A stretch of 64,000 nucleotides of DNA from Atrichornis clamosus (Eukaryota > Chordata > Aves > Passeriformes > Menuridae). Below the pieces are notes generated by a model, which worked only from the letters and a program-made list of their open reading frames with translations, searched no databases and was not told the origin of the DNA. Positions 1-14,660 of this stretch are shown here, piece after piece; position 1 is the stretch's first letter, and each line of letters starts with the position of its first letter. The DNA is taken from NCBI GenBank assembly GCA_013400975.1, contig WBMZ01010826.1, positions 310,001 through 374,000 of the forward strand, in the 5' to 3' direction. The translations under genes and the position numbers were made by a program.

Positions 1-1624
1 CACAGTCCGTACCAAAAGAACATTTCTCTCTGGTATGAGATGTCCACTGGACCAAGAAATGCTGTCACGTGCATTGAACCCAGTGCGTACTACATGCCTG
101 GTACTAAGCCATCCACTGAGCATGTAGGCCTAAATAGTGAGATTCAGTGCTTTGTTATTCACAGATGATGTGTAATATCTTCTGAAGGGGTCAGATATCA
201 GTGCTGAAGATTTGAGTTGTTTTTATTTCCTTTCTTTAGGCATCATGTACAGCAGTATGTGAATGCTAGAAAATATGTGCATTACCACTGGCCAGTAAAG
301 ATGTATTTATTTCAGAGAATTGTGTTGATTACACTTACATACATTTTATGAAAAAACCCAAGCCCTGCCCCTGTTGAAGTTGGGCAGCACTGCTTTGTTT
401 ACAATGGGCAGGGGAACAACCTGGTCCTTGCTAATTAATGTATGTTAAGTACTTTGAAGTCTTTGATTGTCAGGTGTTACACCTTAGAGTTGTGGGTTTT
501 GGGTTTTGTTTTTTTCTCTAATAGATGCAATTTGCTCTGGATGCATCACTAATTTATTTTCAGAAACCTGTCTTTTTTAATCTTCTCTTGGAGTACAAGT
601 GTTTTGTTTTCTGGCTGATGGTGTACATGTGCCTGTGGCTGCTGTTAACACACAACTGGCCCCAAAACTGGTCAGTGTTTCACTGGTGCTGCCGTGTTGG
701 GAGCCTGTTGATTATCACACCATCAGTTTTACAGATGGGTGCTGCTTGTTCAAAGCAAAACTTGCAAAAACGTTTTAACTAATTCCTTGCACTACATAAA
801 GAGATCTAAAAGGTCCAAAAGCTATATCCTAGTCTTCTGCTACAAGCAATTAGGATAATACTGAATCCATCCCAGACCACGTAGTTATAAATATTTTAGC
901 CTTCCCTTAAGTGTGGATTGATATTCAGGGATGCCTGCTGGTAAATAAAACAATCAGAACTAAATTTCCCTTTGAATCTGGGCTATTCTGCATTTCCAGT
1001 GCTCACAGGTTTTTTTTTCCTTCTCTTTCTGCCTGTCTCTCTCATTTTGTCTCCAGAGAAAATTATTGTCTGCCTGGAAATCAAGTTACAGTGCTAAGTG
1101 ACATAGTGGCATGTTATATGTGGAGAGGAGACCAGTCTGGCAGTTTGCTGGGATCTCCTGGGCTTTCTTTGCCTTGGCCAATATAGAACAGGCTGCAGCC
1201 AACTTCGTATTTAATCAGGGGTGAATCCTGAAAAAACCCCAGCAGATCCTGATATAGGAAGCTACATCTTTATCTCAACATCTCAGTGGGTATTTTTATG
1301 CTAGACCCTTTGGTCTTGCTGCCTGTCCTTACATGGATCACAGTCTGTGTTGGAAAATGAAAGAGATCACATTTTCACTGTATTCTTTTCTCATTCTTTG
1401 CATCCATATATGTAATACAAATGCAGTTCATTTTCAAACCTGGTCACATACACTCACTGTGCATTTGTAACCCTGTTTGATTTTAAATTAGCAGGCATGG
1501 ATACCATAGAAGACTTCACCTCATAAATGAAAGCAGCAAAGGCATTCTAGCCCCCAGACTCCCTTCTTTATTATTTTAATGTGTAACTGTGGTACCAAAA
1601 TCCTTCCAAAGTTGCATTTAAAGC

Positions 1625-1640
1625 TTTTTTTTTTTTTTTT
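1625..1640. repeat. T16 homopolymer
   Basis: A pure run of 16 T. No retrocopy or LINE sequence is recognisable next to it, so it is simply low complexity. Confidence 0.9.
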
Positions 1641-3037
1641 AAGAGATCAGGGGTGTAGTTCATCTCTGAATATAATCAGGAAATACGTTGAAATAGTTCT
1701 GTGGCCTAATACAGGGTAGTACCAACTCTGTAATGTGTGAAGGCAGCCTTGAGGTACCTCCTAATGTCAGTTCTAGTGATGATAATAGCCTGAAAATCAC
1801 TTTCAAAACACTATATGGTAGCTTCCCTGTGTTTTTAATATACTTAGAAAGGTTCCATTTACACATAGAGTTGTAGTTGTCTTCCTCAAGTGAGCAATCA
1901 CCACAGCTGACTTTGTTGACCCTTTCTCATCATAAGGTGAGAAAAATTTTTCTATGTGAACAACAAAAAATTATTTAGCACAACAGGGCATCTAATGGCC
2001 AGCAGTCCTTTGAGTAGAATTATCATACACAGCTACATACATGTTGTTCAGCAGGATTTAAAAATATTTTTCAACTCTACAGCATCTGTTACTGTTTCCC
2101 TTAGAAGCACAGGTGCCTAACAGTGTCAGCACAACTCAGATCTAGACAGGTTGGTCTGCACTACAAAGTCCTACTGCCATGGCTGTATCAGCCCGGAGTA
2201 TGACAACTTCACACCTCGCATTTCACGTTGCTGTGCTGACAAAACCCAGCAGAAGATGCCTCCCGTTGCCTTTTGTTCAGAGGCTGGTATAGGTGTGCCA
2301 GCAGTGTCACCTCTCCATCAGCACGTGCTCCACCTTCACCGGGGTGTGTAGGTGGGTAGCACAGGCTCAGCAGGGCACGGCCTCGCAGTGCTCCTGTAGT
2401 CAGTATTGAGCTTTTCTCAGTTCATTTTATCTGGCTTCAGGGCTTACGAAAGCAAAATATGCAGGAGATAGCCTCAAGCAGTCAAGCATTTTCACATGCC
2501 TTTGGAGGAGGATGGTGTCCTGTGGAAACTCCATAATGAACAGAGACTGTGAGAGGAGGACTGGGCACACCAGTATCATGCAAACAGGATTTTGCACCTC
2601 CATCCCAAGCCTTTAGCAGCCTTAGCTCTTTGCAGTACAGAGCAAGAGAGCTTCAGCATTTGTCTGCCTCCCCCATCCCACTGATAAAGGATCCTTGCAC
2701 AGGCGAGTCCCAGCTTTCTTACGCCCCCTTCTCCTTCTGCTCTTGATAAAGAAATTCAGCTAAAATTGAGATCCAATAAGAAATAAAGGTGAAAGTATTA
2801 ATCTGCAACAGATTAGTTCTCACCTTCATAAAAAAAAAAGAAATGGCTGTCTGGTCTCAACTAATTATTTAATCTCCCTTGGTAATCCCTGGGGAGCACA
2901 ATGCATCCTGCTTGTCTTGGCACACAGAACAGGCTGAGTTGTGCCTGAGACAGGCTTTTGTCTGTATTCGACTGCAGAGACAGTCCAGGTAACTGGATGT
3001 ATAATCTTTAGGGTCCAGGAAGGAAACTGAAGATCAC

Positions 3038-3258
3038 AGGCTAGTATTAAGAAAAAGTTCTTCACCCAAAGGGTGCTTGGTCACCGGAACAGACTTCCCA
3101 GGGAAGTGGTCACAGAACCAAGCCTGACAGAGCTCAATAAGTTTTTGGACACATCTCTCAGGCATATGGTGTGATTTTTGGGATATCCTGTGCAGGGCTA
3201 GGAGTTGGACTCAATGATTTTTGTGGGTCTCTTCCAACTCAGGATATTCTATTATCTG
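3038..3258 (+). mobile_element. CR1 LINE, 5'-truncated 3' end
   Basis: The segment reads as the last reverse transcriptase codons and 3' UTR of a CR1: AAAAAGTTCTTCACCCAAAG, then GGAACAGACTTCCCAGG, then GTTGGACTCAATGATTTTTG, and it finishes with a degenerate ATTCTATTATCTGA tail of the CR1 8-mer type. It is on the + strand, about 220 bases long, diverged and non-functional. CR1 is the dominant LINE of birds. Confidence 0.85.
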
Positions 3259-4649
3259 AAACATCCTCATCTGTTACTGATTCACACCAGGCTTCACTCA
3301 TTTCCCTTTTTCTCTACGATTGCCTTTCAGGGCAAAAGAGAATAAAGGACCTAGTTCTTATCCTCAGTCCCAAGTAGAAGGCTGTTCTCCAGAGGCGTAT
3401 GCTTGTCTTCACATCACATGGAATATGCTATAGCTGATTTTTGTATTTGTCAACTGGGAAATGACTAACCCCCGTGCTGAACATCATGGGAGACCATAAG
3501 AGATGATGTTCATCCTGGTCTGCCAAGGCAGGATGTCTGAAGGAGTGGAGAACAGCGTCAGTGACAGCAGTGCCAAGTGTGTCTACTTAACTTAATCAGA
3601 CTGGCCTAATGAGGCAGCTGGGCGTTCAGTTGCTACCTCTCCCTGCAGCTGCTTCAAGGCAGATACTGACAGCACAAGGGAACGTTCAGCAGGTTATTGT
3701 GGCACTCTGCAGGCTTTGGGGTTCTGTGTGTGTCATCCATCTCTGTGGATGTTATGGGGAGGAGAAAGAGAGACTTGTCAAAATAGCAAAAAATCATAAG
3801 TTCTTGTGTGGTTCACATAGGAAGGGTTCACCGTGGTAAACGGCTTCGCATCAGTTGTAGCTCCTATATGACTACTAGATCTGCTTCATAATTCAGTTTC
3901 TTGTATCCACACGTACTCTACCACTATCAAAATAAACAAGTGTGGGCAGTGCTGGCACTAAATGGTTAAAATTACTGTTTTGCATAATTAGAGCATAATG
4001 TTGGGAATTAATCTCCATACTTATTAAGGCAAGAAGGTAATTGGATTTTCCTTCTGGTTACTTTCCTTGACTTTTCCACATTTTCTGTCCCAATCATGAA
4101 AGCATGAGCCTCTCTGAGCAAGCATTGGTCTCTTGCACGTTCTTCACAAGAATAATTAGTGACGTTTCATCAATTACCCTTTGCAGTTTTATAAGGGGTT
4201 AGTTTTTCCAAGTAAATTTTTTAAAAAGCTGTTTGTAAAAATTGTTCTTCTGTATTTTATGGCTCATTATATTTTAGCTCTTACTGCCCCCTTTTAAATC
4301 TTTATCTACTAGAATTTAAGTAAAGAGTTCTTTATTAAAAATGGAAAGAAACCTGAGAGCTTCCACTGTGCCACAGGACTGTGCATTAGAGAGGTTTTTA
4401 AGTATCCAGTCTCCACTGTGCTTAAAATACAGAATAAATAAACTTGGGGAATAAGTTCCTTGTTCATTTTTATTTCTGATCTTAAATAATTTAAAAAAAT
4501 ATTCACTATATAATTTCTGTTCCCTTTACTTGACCTACACTATTACACTGTTGTGCTTGGTCCTGTATTTGATCCAAGGCTTGTGGTCTCTTTAGTTTAA
4601 TTTGTCATTTGTCCATTAATTAAGAGGAAGAAAATGTGGTGTGATTGCT

Positions 4650-4755
4650 GGAGCTGGGGACCAGGAATCAAAGCTTCTGAGCTCTTCCTGGCTCTGTTCC
4701 TGACCTGAGGAAAGTCACTTACACCTTCTGACCTATATTGTCTCTGGGACTCTCA
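4650..4755 (+). mobile_element. Decayed MIR-like SINE fragment
   Basis: The order TTCCTGGCTCTGTTCCTGAC, then GAAAGTCACTTACACCTTCT, resembles the MIR core (a TGACCT..AAGTCACTTAACCT pattern). It lacks a clear tRNA-like head. It is old and diverged, and is called by eye from the core motif only. Confidence 0.5.
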
Positions 4756-6474
4756 ATATAATTATATTAAATGCCCCCAAGCAATGGTACTAGGGCTGAT
4801 AATGGCAAGACAGAAAGTGCTGCCTTTCACAAGCTCCACAGAGATGTTCAGCTGCCGGTTTCAGGTCACATCCCCTTTAGGTTCAACCACTACCTGACTC
4901 GTGTAGTTTTGGAAGAACAGGGGGGTGTCTATTGTGCAATTCTTTATAAAGAAAACATTCAACCAGTCTTTCATTGAGAATGATTAACATCAGTAGTGAT
5001 GAAGGAGACAGAAAGAACTGGCCTGGTCTGTCTCATCCCAGTGTGTGTGGACCTGTGGAAGGAAGGAAAAATCCCTTGCACTAGGGTAGAGCTTTGGCTG
5101 TGATTTACTGAGGAGAGGGAACATCAGTGCTCACCCTGCTGGAACCTTGCACCTTCATTGTCTTTGCACTTCATTTTTACCTGGATCTCTTGAAAAAAGA
5201 AAAATGAGGGCGGAAAAAAACACAAAACAAAATCCATTAGAACAAAGAAACGAGAGGATAAATAACCAGCAGGAAATTCCCAGTACATCGCTTTCTGAAG
5301 GTTTCAGGAAATTCCATTTGTTGGAGGAAATGCTGAAAATTAGGAGGAGCTCAGAAGAGAGACTAGCAGGAGACAGCTGAGGTTATTTTTCACTGCCAGT
5401 ACTGCACTTTGTTGTCTCTTCTTTTACAACTCATCGGCAGGCATTATTACCTGGTGAAAAAATTTGTTTTGCAACTCATCCTGAGTCCTCATAAATCATT
5501 AATGCCTGGCTAAGCACAGTGTGAGCATTACAAATACTCTGAGAATGAGGGCCCATTCTGATATAACCTTGTGTCCAATACTAATGCCTGCTAGTTATTT
5601 AGTAATACAAAGGAGCCTGAGCAAGGAAGATCGATGAATCAATGCAGTCTCCTGACTTCCTTCTCCTCTCCACCTGCCTCTCCTCTTTCTAGTTCAGATA
5701 CTGAGCTGCAAAAATTCAGGACAGTTCATAGTCATCTCTCTGTGGAGAGCACTATAAGAATTTAGGGGGACAAGGAGGGAATCATGGCCTCCAAATGTCT
5801 GTAGGCAAAAGAGGAGCTTCAGTTTCTGATTAGAACTTGTTTTGATTTCTGTTTTTTTATGAGCCAAATTGCATCACTTCTCCAGACCTGTTTTCTGGTT
5901 TGCATCCCTTAATGAATGCATGCAGCATAAAGCACACTCAAGTGTGTAAAGAGCATAGATAGAAGCTGTGCCCAGGAACTACAGGACTGAGTGTAATTAA
6001 AGGGTGCTCAGTAAGTCCAGATAGTGAGCCCATTACCTGGGGAGCTGTTTGGGGACTTAGATGCTCAAACCAGCTCTCACAATACTGGAGGTAGCACAGA
6101 GAGCACAACATCTATAGGTGCAGTGGCTGAGCTTTGTGTCATTTTTCTGTAATCTTGGCCACAGTCAGGAGTTCAAGGACAGTCTGTACGGTCCTGCTTA
6201 CCCAAACCCCCAGCCCATTCAAGAGTGCAACTAAATTCTGTTCCTTCTCCTCTCCTGTCCTAAAGCACAGGATCCATCTGTGCAGTTGCTATTCACACAG
6301 TTGTGCCCTTTGAACACTAATAATTGATCATGAGCTTTAAAAGAGGGAGATGGAATGAGGTGAGATGGACACTGACCCTTTGTGTAAGCGTAATCTTGGA
6401 CTTGTATGACTTAGTCGTGGATGGAGCCCTTTTCCTGAAAGGCTACTGCAAGGAAGGTTGTAAAGTCACAGATA

Positions 6475-6715
6475 CAAGAGAAATGGATCTTGAATAGGAA
6501 CTTAGGAAAAGTGCAAATGGGGATGAAGGACAATGGTTGGATAAATTTGAAAAGGGGAGAGAGTATCAGGAAGTTTAGGGGGAAAAGTAAGTCTTTAAGG
6601 AATGAAATGACAGAAAATTGGTGTGAGGAAAATGTCGTTGCTATAAATGAAAGTGGGAAAATGGACCAAGACAGAAAAAGGAAAAAAAGAATTGTTCATA
6701 TGTGAAAAGGGACAG
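6475..6715. repeat. Purine-rich low-complexity patch
   Basis: The + strand is dominated by A and G with many GGAAA, GAAAA and GGGGA words. The 71-codon open frame across it is explained by composition, since purine-rich DNA yields few stops and many Lys, Glu, Arg and Gly codons. No domain is seen. Confidence 0.6.
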
Positions 6716-8742
6716 AAAAATGCTCTCTTCACAATCACCTCCAAATATATGCAACTGATAAAACACCTGATGCTGTTCCTGTGAAACCGGAGACCTCAGT
6801 CAGTTTGGCCCTAAATCAAGTAGAACACCCCTTGTGCCCAAAGTATCCTTGGTCTTTAACTGAGGCCTTAAGTGTTCATGGTGCAGTCAGACTTCAGGCA
6901 TCACACCTCCAGCAAAAGCCTGAGAGAGGAGTGAACATTCGAATCCCATTTTAGGTTTTGTTGGAAATGTATCATTGTGCTTTACCTCAGCTGAATTTGT
7001 TAAAAATAGTCCTTGCTATAGCACCCACAGGACAGAGTGGTTTATTTTCCCCTATTATAGATCTGACAAAAGCCTGCTGTTATTTCTGTGCCCTCTCTAA
7101 TGATCTGCTTGCTCTCTGGAGAGCACTGACCCATTTCAGCACAGAATAATTAGCCTTTCAGACACTACTGTGTTTCCATTAAATAGACATAAATGTGCAA
7201 GGTGACATTTATTTACTTAGGCCTGAAAAATATGCACCACAGATGTTGGGGCTTGGGAGAACTTGAATTTCTTTTCATGGAACAGTTGTGTATTTGCATG
7301 CTTTTGTGTCCTTAAACACTAGTGCTTTGCTGAAACGATTCCTGTTGAGTTTCCTTGAGGAAGCAGGACAGCACAGATTATCTGACTCTGGTTTTCCCCG
7401 TAAGGCCCTTTTGCAATGCTTTGGCAGCCCAGTGTCCAGGCCTGACAGTGGCTTTGAGCACAGTTAGGGTTACACACTCTTGAGGTCCCTTTTACTTTGT
7501 GTGAGGACTCTGTGTAAGGAACTATTGTTGATTTACAGATCTGTCTGAAGAGGAATGTGTTCAGGGTGTTACACTGAGAAAATGAGAACCTTGACCTATT
7601 GCAAATATAAAATAAACCCAAAGTCCTTTAGTATTTAAAGTCAGCTCTTCTGTCATCTTGATCACTGGCTTCTGAATAGCCAGACTATTGCCCAGGTGAA
7701 AAGTATGTTATTCATCTTGATAGGCACTTTGGTCTGCAAAGTTGGAGGGAAGTCTTACTCTTAAAAGTCTGGGCAGCATATAAAACATGTAGGTTGCTTA
7801 GTAGTTCACATCCCCACATGGAGACGTGGCATGCTATCATTTCATTCCGTTAGCACCAATAGTCTGTATAAAAGGAGACATCACGCAAGGTAGGTGCTTT
7901 ATTGCAGGATGGAAACACTTTCATAGGTTATTTTAATCATTATGATTCTTTCATGATGTGTGAAAGTTGATTGTTGCTGTAAATGAAGCCATTGAAGGCT
8001 AAAAAATAAAAATGCTGTGATGGTAAAAATCCTTGGAGTGCAAAAAATGGGAATTGCTATAAAAGGCAGTAATTTATTCTCTGCATGAGATTATTTTTTA
8101 TCATAAGGATGCTTTTAAGCTAATTCTGAAACATATACAATTGTAGTCTATATAACTGAGGTGTATTGCAAGGTGCATTGATAATTTGGCTAATTTTTTA
8201 TGTACTATAATTTATATATTATTTAGAAGTGCTGTTTTATTCTGTTAACTGAGAGGCTTAACACATTTTTACTATGTTAAGAATAAGTTATTTTTGCAGG
8301 TCTTGTGGTTTTATTATTTTGACCCATATCCAATTCATATTGCATCATAATACCATATTTTTACTAATATTATTCTAGTATGTTCAAAACTTATTTCCAT
8401 TTGGATAGAAATTCATTAGCTCTTGATTTTGATTATAACAAATTATTTTAACTTTTCTGTGATAATGCATTCTCTGTGTTTCTAATTTGCTGATGCTGAA
8501 ATATTTTGTTTTCATTTTTAACCCTTCCAAATTTAGGATTGTTTTTGCTTTTTTTCTGTGTACGTATATTTCAGTTTTTTAGACCTACTGGTTCCTGCTT
8601 TTTTCTTTTTCTTTTTTTTTAATATGTTATGTTCGTAACTTCTGACTGTCTGTGTTGAGCCAATCTTACCAACAAAAATATCAATTGTTTCCTGTTTCTC
8701 TACTTCTTTACAAAAAAAATGAAAAGTAAAAAGTAAAAATAA

Positions 8743-8970
<228 letters not shown>

Positions 8971-11900
8971 TAGGGCGCATTTGTGTCGCTTTTTTTTCCT
9001 CCCCTCTCTTGCAGGTTTATGAAGATTGAATCTCCTGTCACAGAGCCAGTAGCCATTCTTTCCACCTCCTCTGAATGTATTTCCAAACTGAGACTCAGAT
9101 CCATTTGTTACACATCTGACTCGTACAGTGTAATTATTTCTGATGAGTAGAGGCTGGTTTTGGCCGAAGAAAGTGTCCCACCACTGAGAGATCTAAGATT
9201 TAAATTCCACTGCTAATTCAGGCCACAACTGAAAACAACTGCTGTCGATGTTTTCAAGGGACTCTGTCACACACGGCAAAAGTCTGTGCTTCAGGCTACA
9301 AAAAGCCATCAGCGTTCAGGTGAACGGTGCTGAGACATCGTACAAATAAAGCATTTGGAGTATTGTAATCCCTGCACCCTGAATTCTTCGTTACATGCTT
9401 TTGTGTGGCTTTCATGGGCAAAGGGATTGATATTTTTATTATTTGGGGACTTTCAAAAGAAGAAAAGACAACTGATTAATTTCTTTAGAAAAGATTGGAA
9501 ATAAGATGATTTCTGGTCAAAATGTAGCTTGATCTGCATGTTGGACTAACAGTAGCTTTTTCAAACAAATACTCCAGCTTAGGGTAGGTACAATATGAAC
9601 ATTTTCTACACGTCATGTCTCCACCTTCGCATTTTCCCCCCTCTGTTTCTAGCTGATTGATTCTAAACAGTGCATGATAATCTTTTTTTTCCATTACATT
9701 GATTTTTCAATTTGTATGCTTCATATACTTGCATAGGAATAAATTGGTACTCTCATATTATTAGTAAGTTAGAGTAGCAAGTAGGGAGAAAAAAGACCAT
9801 GAGGATAACTTTCATTTTTCTCTCAATCATCAGCAAATTAATGCAGCTGCTGATTTTGCCTTGCAGTATTTTCCCAAGCAGACTGAGCCTGGACTGTGCT
9901 AAAAAATGGGATTAAAGAACATTTTGCTTGCTTCAAATCCTGTATTTAAATTTTGCCAACTAACACAATAGTGACTGTATTTTATTTCAGGATGGCATAT
10001 TGGCTGGTATCTCCTTTCAGTGTATTGTGTCCTTTTGCACAAAGCTGGTTCTATAATTATGGATATATATTACATTTCTATGATATAACTGTGCTGACTG
10101 CCTTATCAATTATTCATAAAAAATATGTTGGCCTAGGAAGCATGTCTTTTCCCCTCTGTAAATCTAATGATTGCTAGCAGTAGCTATGCCAGATCTCTCC
10201 TGTCTTTTCTCTTCTGTCTGCTCATTATTATTTAATTGTTAAGGCCACAGTATGTGCTTTTTAGGGTTAGAAAGAGTAGAGTCTACAGGAAAAGAAAAAT
10301 CTTAGAACCAACTTAGAGAAATCAAATCACTGACTGGCCAAAGACTGTAATTTGGATTTTGCTGTAAAGACATCTGCTTGTGTGCAGAAGTCACCAGGCA
10401 GCGTCTGTTTCTAGAAGCACACTGACAAATCTTGCTGCTTTATTATTTAGTTATCAAATGGAGATATACTTTAGATTGAGCACTGCTCTGTTATGAACTC
10501 AGTTCAAACAATAAAATAAAAACAAAAACCCTCTTTAAATGCTCTGAAAAAAGACTATGAAAGCAAACCGCTAGATTTCAGCATGTATTGTCTTACAGCT
10601 GCTCACATAAGGCTTGCATGCATTACAACAAAAAAATAGTGCAAGATTTATCCTGTTTGCTAAACTCACCACTTTTTGCCTTCTTTCACATCATCATCAG
10701 CAATAAATATTCCAGAGGTCGATTTCTGTCCACCATCAGGTCTCTCCATCCCAGTTGTTTTCCATATATAACCTCAGTTGCACACATGTAACCTTGATAG
10801 AGGCTAATGGAGTTGCACAGGTGTATCCAAGGCAAAAATACCTTTATTACTGATGATGATGCTTGAATAAGAAAAAATTCAGCGTGTTGTCAAGTTGAGT
10901 TTGCAAAACTGTCAGGTGAGAAAAATAAATATTCACCTGTAAACTGAGCAAATGTGTCTATGCAAGACAATAAACTCAGGGCTATGGGGTGGAATTTCTA
11001 GACTTGCTTTTCGTAGGATATTTTCAGTGTAAAGCCTAGTCCTTTTCAAAACCCTATGGAAGTCAAGGACTCAAGTTGCAGGAGGCACTCAAAATTTTAT
11101 GGGATCATGCCCTTAATAATACAGAATCATTATAGTTCACAGAGTTAGAATGTTTATAAATACAATACATCTAGAATCCTCTACTGATATTTATTAGCAG
11201 CTCCTTTGAGACAGCACTTAAAGCTTTATGTGATTTATATTGCGCTCCTTGTGTTATTATAGAAATCTAAACAAGAAATGGCAGTTTTTCTCAAAGAATA
11301 AAAGAAATCTCTTTATATTAAATAGAACAGAAAGGCCATTTCAATCAGTGCATGCCAGGGTTAAACTCTAGTGTCATTCCAGCCAAAGGCACCAATGTGT
11401 CATCAGAAACATCAATGAGAAGATGATCTATTCATGAAGGTACTATGTACATCTATAGAAACATGCAGAAATAGAATCTTTCAGAGTATTTACTTTAGCT
11501 TATTATTTGCCACTGGCTGGTTATTATTAACCTCATATTCTGCCATTGATTCCACTGTGTGTTCCAGTTGGTATCTGATGGTAGAATAGCAAGTAGTGTC
11601 TCAAAAGAATAAAAGAGAAATGTTCAAAATCAAATAAGATCAATTATTTCCTTCACAAAAAAACCCTCCAAAACTCAGATAAAAGACATAATAGAACTAG
11701 AGTTATTGCTCATCTTGAGGAAGGCTATTTGATGAGAATTAGTCATAGCAGGGAAGAAAATATGTTGTTTTTATTGCACTGATAAAAAGATGATAACCAG
11801 GTTTGATTGTCCAAAACAATTCTGAAGTTATTTATGAAACAAATATTGTAATGAGAGCGTACTTTGAAACCCCTTCAGTTTCTCAGAAAATGGCTAATCC

Positions 11901-14539
11901 TGTGCTGAGCATTCTGCTCCTCATCCAGAAAATTCCTCATTCCATGGGATTTATCTTTTAAATATGTGAGCCCTTTTGAGTTTGGGTTAGTCCAGTCCTG
12001 AGCCTGAGCTCAGCGCCATACCAGGCACCTGTTCTGGAAACAGGTTATCTAGTTTCTGTCAGAAGCTGCGTAGCACTCAAGCCTAAGCCAGGACTTGGTG
12101 TTCATCTCCCTCCCAACAGCAACTGACCATGGAAAACAGTCTCAGTCCTTTTCAGTGCAAAATCATCTGAAAAGGATTAGGTGTATTAGGAACAGCAGGT
12201 GTGAAATGTTCCTGATGTCTGTTCCACATCACTGTGCTCATGAAGGGAGGAAAGTGAGATTCAGGAGAATGGTGGGGTTCCATGCAGGACTGCTGCAGCA
12301 TAGGGATGCAGGAGAACGTGGATGACAAATAGCAGCAGGATTAGGGTTCTGACCCCTAAATACCATCTTATATATTTTGAGTGCACCGCAAACCACACTG
12401 ACTCCAGGCTGCTCATCTTTGGCCTCTAATTTGCGGCTATATTTTAGCTACTTAAGGAAAATCAACCATCTCAAAACAGGGACTTAATTTATGGTACACA
12501 CAAAGAGAAGAACCTTGGAGGCTTTCTCAAGGATCTTTTTCTCCTAATTCAGGTTCCTGTGTGCAGGCAGGTAGGAGATGCCCCCTGGACCGATGAGAGG
12601 TGCTTGTCTGTCATGTTAGGTAATCAACATTTAGGCCCAAGGTTGGCATCTAAGGCAGGTTGAGTCTAACCTTACCTTCTTGACTGTTGCTACAGTCTGC
12701 AGAGAGGAGGGCAGACCTCTCCCAGAGGCAGGTCATCTCCCCACAAAATAGATGTTTAAGAGATGAGGTGAAGGTGGAAGCTATCCTCTTTTACTATTAA
12801 AGAGAAAGACAAAGTGATTTTCATAGACAAGGAACTTACGATGGGTGTTCCATTGCTTCCTTCAGGGGTCCAGCCCAAGATGGTTGTCTACATTTCTCTG
12901 CATTTGGGAGGAAAGATGGGAAAATCCACAGGATGATTCATCCCACCTTGCAATAAATAGCATGAATTGCTTTCTGGAAGTGCTCATTTTTCATGACCCA
13001 GAGAGAAAGACAAGTCACCCAGCCTGAATCATAGTTGACTAAAAGGACGTGAATGGTTTCTTATGGAAACTAGTGTTTTTCGTAATGTCATATACTTATA
13101 TGTGTACACAGGACAAAAGAGACAGATCCAGATCCATCAAAAAATCCATCTTCAAAATATGCCTCTTGCAGAGCACAGATTTTCTTATTTAAACCATTCT
13201 GGGATTGGGGAAGGAGAGAAATAAGCTCTGTTTTTGTGGAAGATGTGTGTGTGTGTATGTTCTGGGAGGAAGGAACAAATGGAAAATCCCATGAAGAGCC
13301 ATCTTTTTATTTCCAGCTGTATTTGGGATAGACAAATGCAGCTGCTGAATAAACGGAATGTCTGATATTTCCGTAACAAAGAAATGTTTCACCGGAACAT
13401 TTTAATTCGCTGCTTTCTTCTTCTTAATCCAGAATACTGGAATCTCTAGCAAATATGGCATTATTAATTGGAAGCACTTGACATAAAAGCCTCTTCCTGC
13501 TTAAAATGCTTGCTTTTATAAGCAAACGTTTGCAAGTAGACTTCTCTCTGGTCAGTTACTAAAGGTACACAGACCCTGTCCTACAAGCTTTATCTTTTCA
13601 AGATTAGGTTTTAATTATTCTTTCTAATCTTAAAGTCATCTTGGGTGCCTGCTTCCACTGGCACAGAGCAGTAACTCACATGTACAAAGAGATTCTGTCA
13701 TAAGAAGCAGCATTTTGGATGCACTGTAATCTGGCCATGCTATGTTCATCCTTCTTTTCCTACAAAGCAGAGCCAATGACTTGGCCAAATTGCTTTTCCA
13801 CAATACCTTGCTTTTTTTTCAAGTCTTCAGTTTTTTGATTTTTTTTTTTTCTCTAAAATGGGGTTGCATATACTCTCTGAGGGCTTGAAGGCAGGGCAGG
13901 AGACATAAAGTATTTAGGGTGAAAGGACCAAATTCCTCTTGCTTTACACCTACGCGGAAGACGATATGTCATTCTGCATTTTACACCATTGTGTGGAAAG
14001 GGAGCATTTGGATGCACAACAGAGAAACCTGCCACTACCCATCTGAAACAGCCTGACAAAACTGCAAAAGCATTTAGGTGTCTGGAAAACAGACTGTCTG
14101 GTTTGTGTTTACTTTCTAAAAAGCCCAAAATGAGAAATAACAGATGAAAGAAAAATCGACTTTTAGTGACCCCTTCATGTTTTCCTGCTTATTAAGAATC
14201 TTGCTTTTAACTCTGGGAGAGGAGCAGGCAGCATTTCTACATCTGCATGCTTCAGCTCCATTGTAGAACAGAATGAATGTGGAAACAAACTATAAGATGT
14301 AGTTGTAAACAGAGAAATAGGAAGTTAAAGATACGATGTTTGTTTCAGGTGCCAGGAAAGGTACATTGTGCCTAGGCAGAGAGCGCCAGGGGTGTCTGTT
14401 AAGCCATTTAAACCATGAGAATGGGAGGTTGCCTGGGACCGTAAAATATCCTTCACCCTTTACTGCCAGGGGACAGGTGTAAATTGTGCTGTGGAGAAGG
14501 TTCTCCTAAACGAGGCAGTGATAATTGCTGCGTGTTGGG

Positions 14540-14660
14540 CACAAGATCTTGGCACGGAACACAGCTCCCTGCTCTCGGTGGCCCGCTTCCGTGAGCGCTC
14601 CGCTCGCTCTGCCTGCCCAGGCAGCCGCCCGCCCGCCCCTTGGAGCTCCCTGCTGGGCTT
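14540..14660. promoter_or_regulatory. Small CpG-rich patch in intron (possible regulatory element)
   Basis: In otherwise AT-rich intron, about 120 bases carry many CpGs and C-rich words such as CCGCCCGCCCGCCCC, next to CGCTCCGCTCGCTC. It is too short for a standard CpG island. It could be a GC-box cluster of an alternative promoter or simply a local GC spike; no TATA box or exon is identifiable beside it. Confidence 0.25.

Noticed and set aside
1660..1866. Retrocopy next to T16 at 1625 on the - strand
   Set aside because: The sequence beyond the T run is not recognisable as an mRNA and shows no target-site duplication.
11118..11200. CR1-like tail (CAGAATCATTATAGTT)
   Set aside because: Only the first words look like CR1; the rest does not follow the consensus order.
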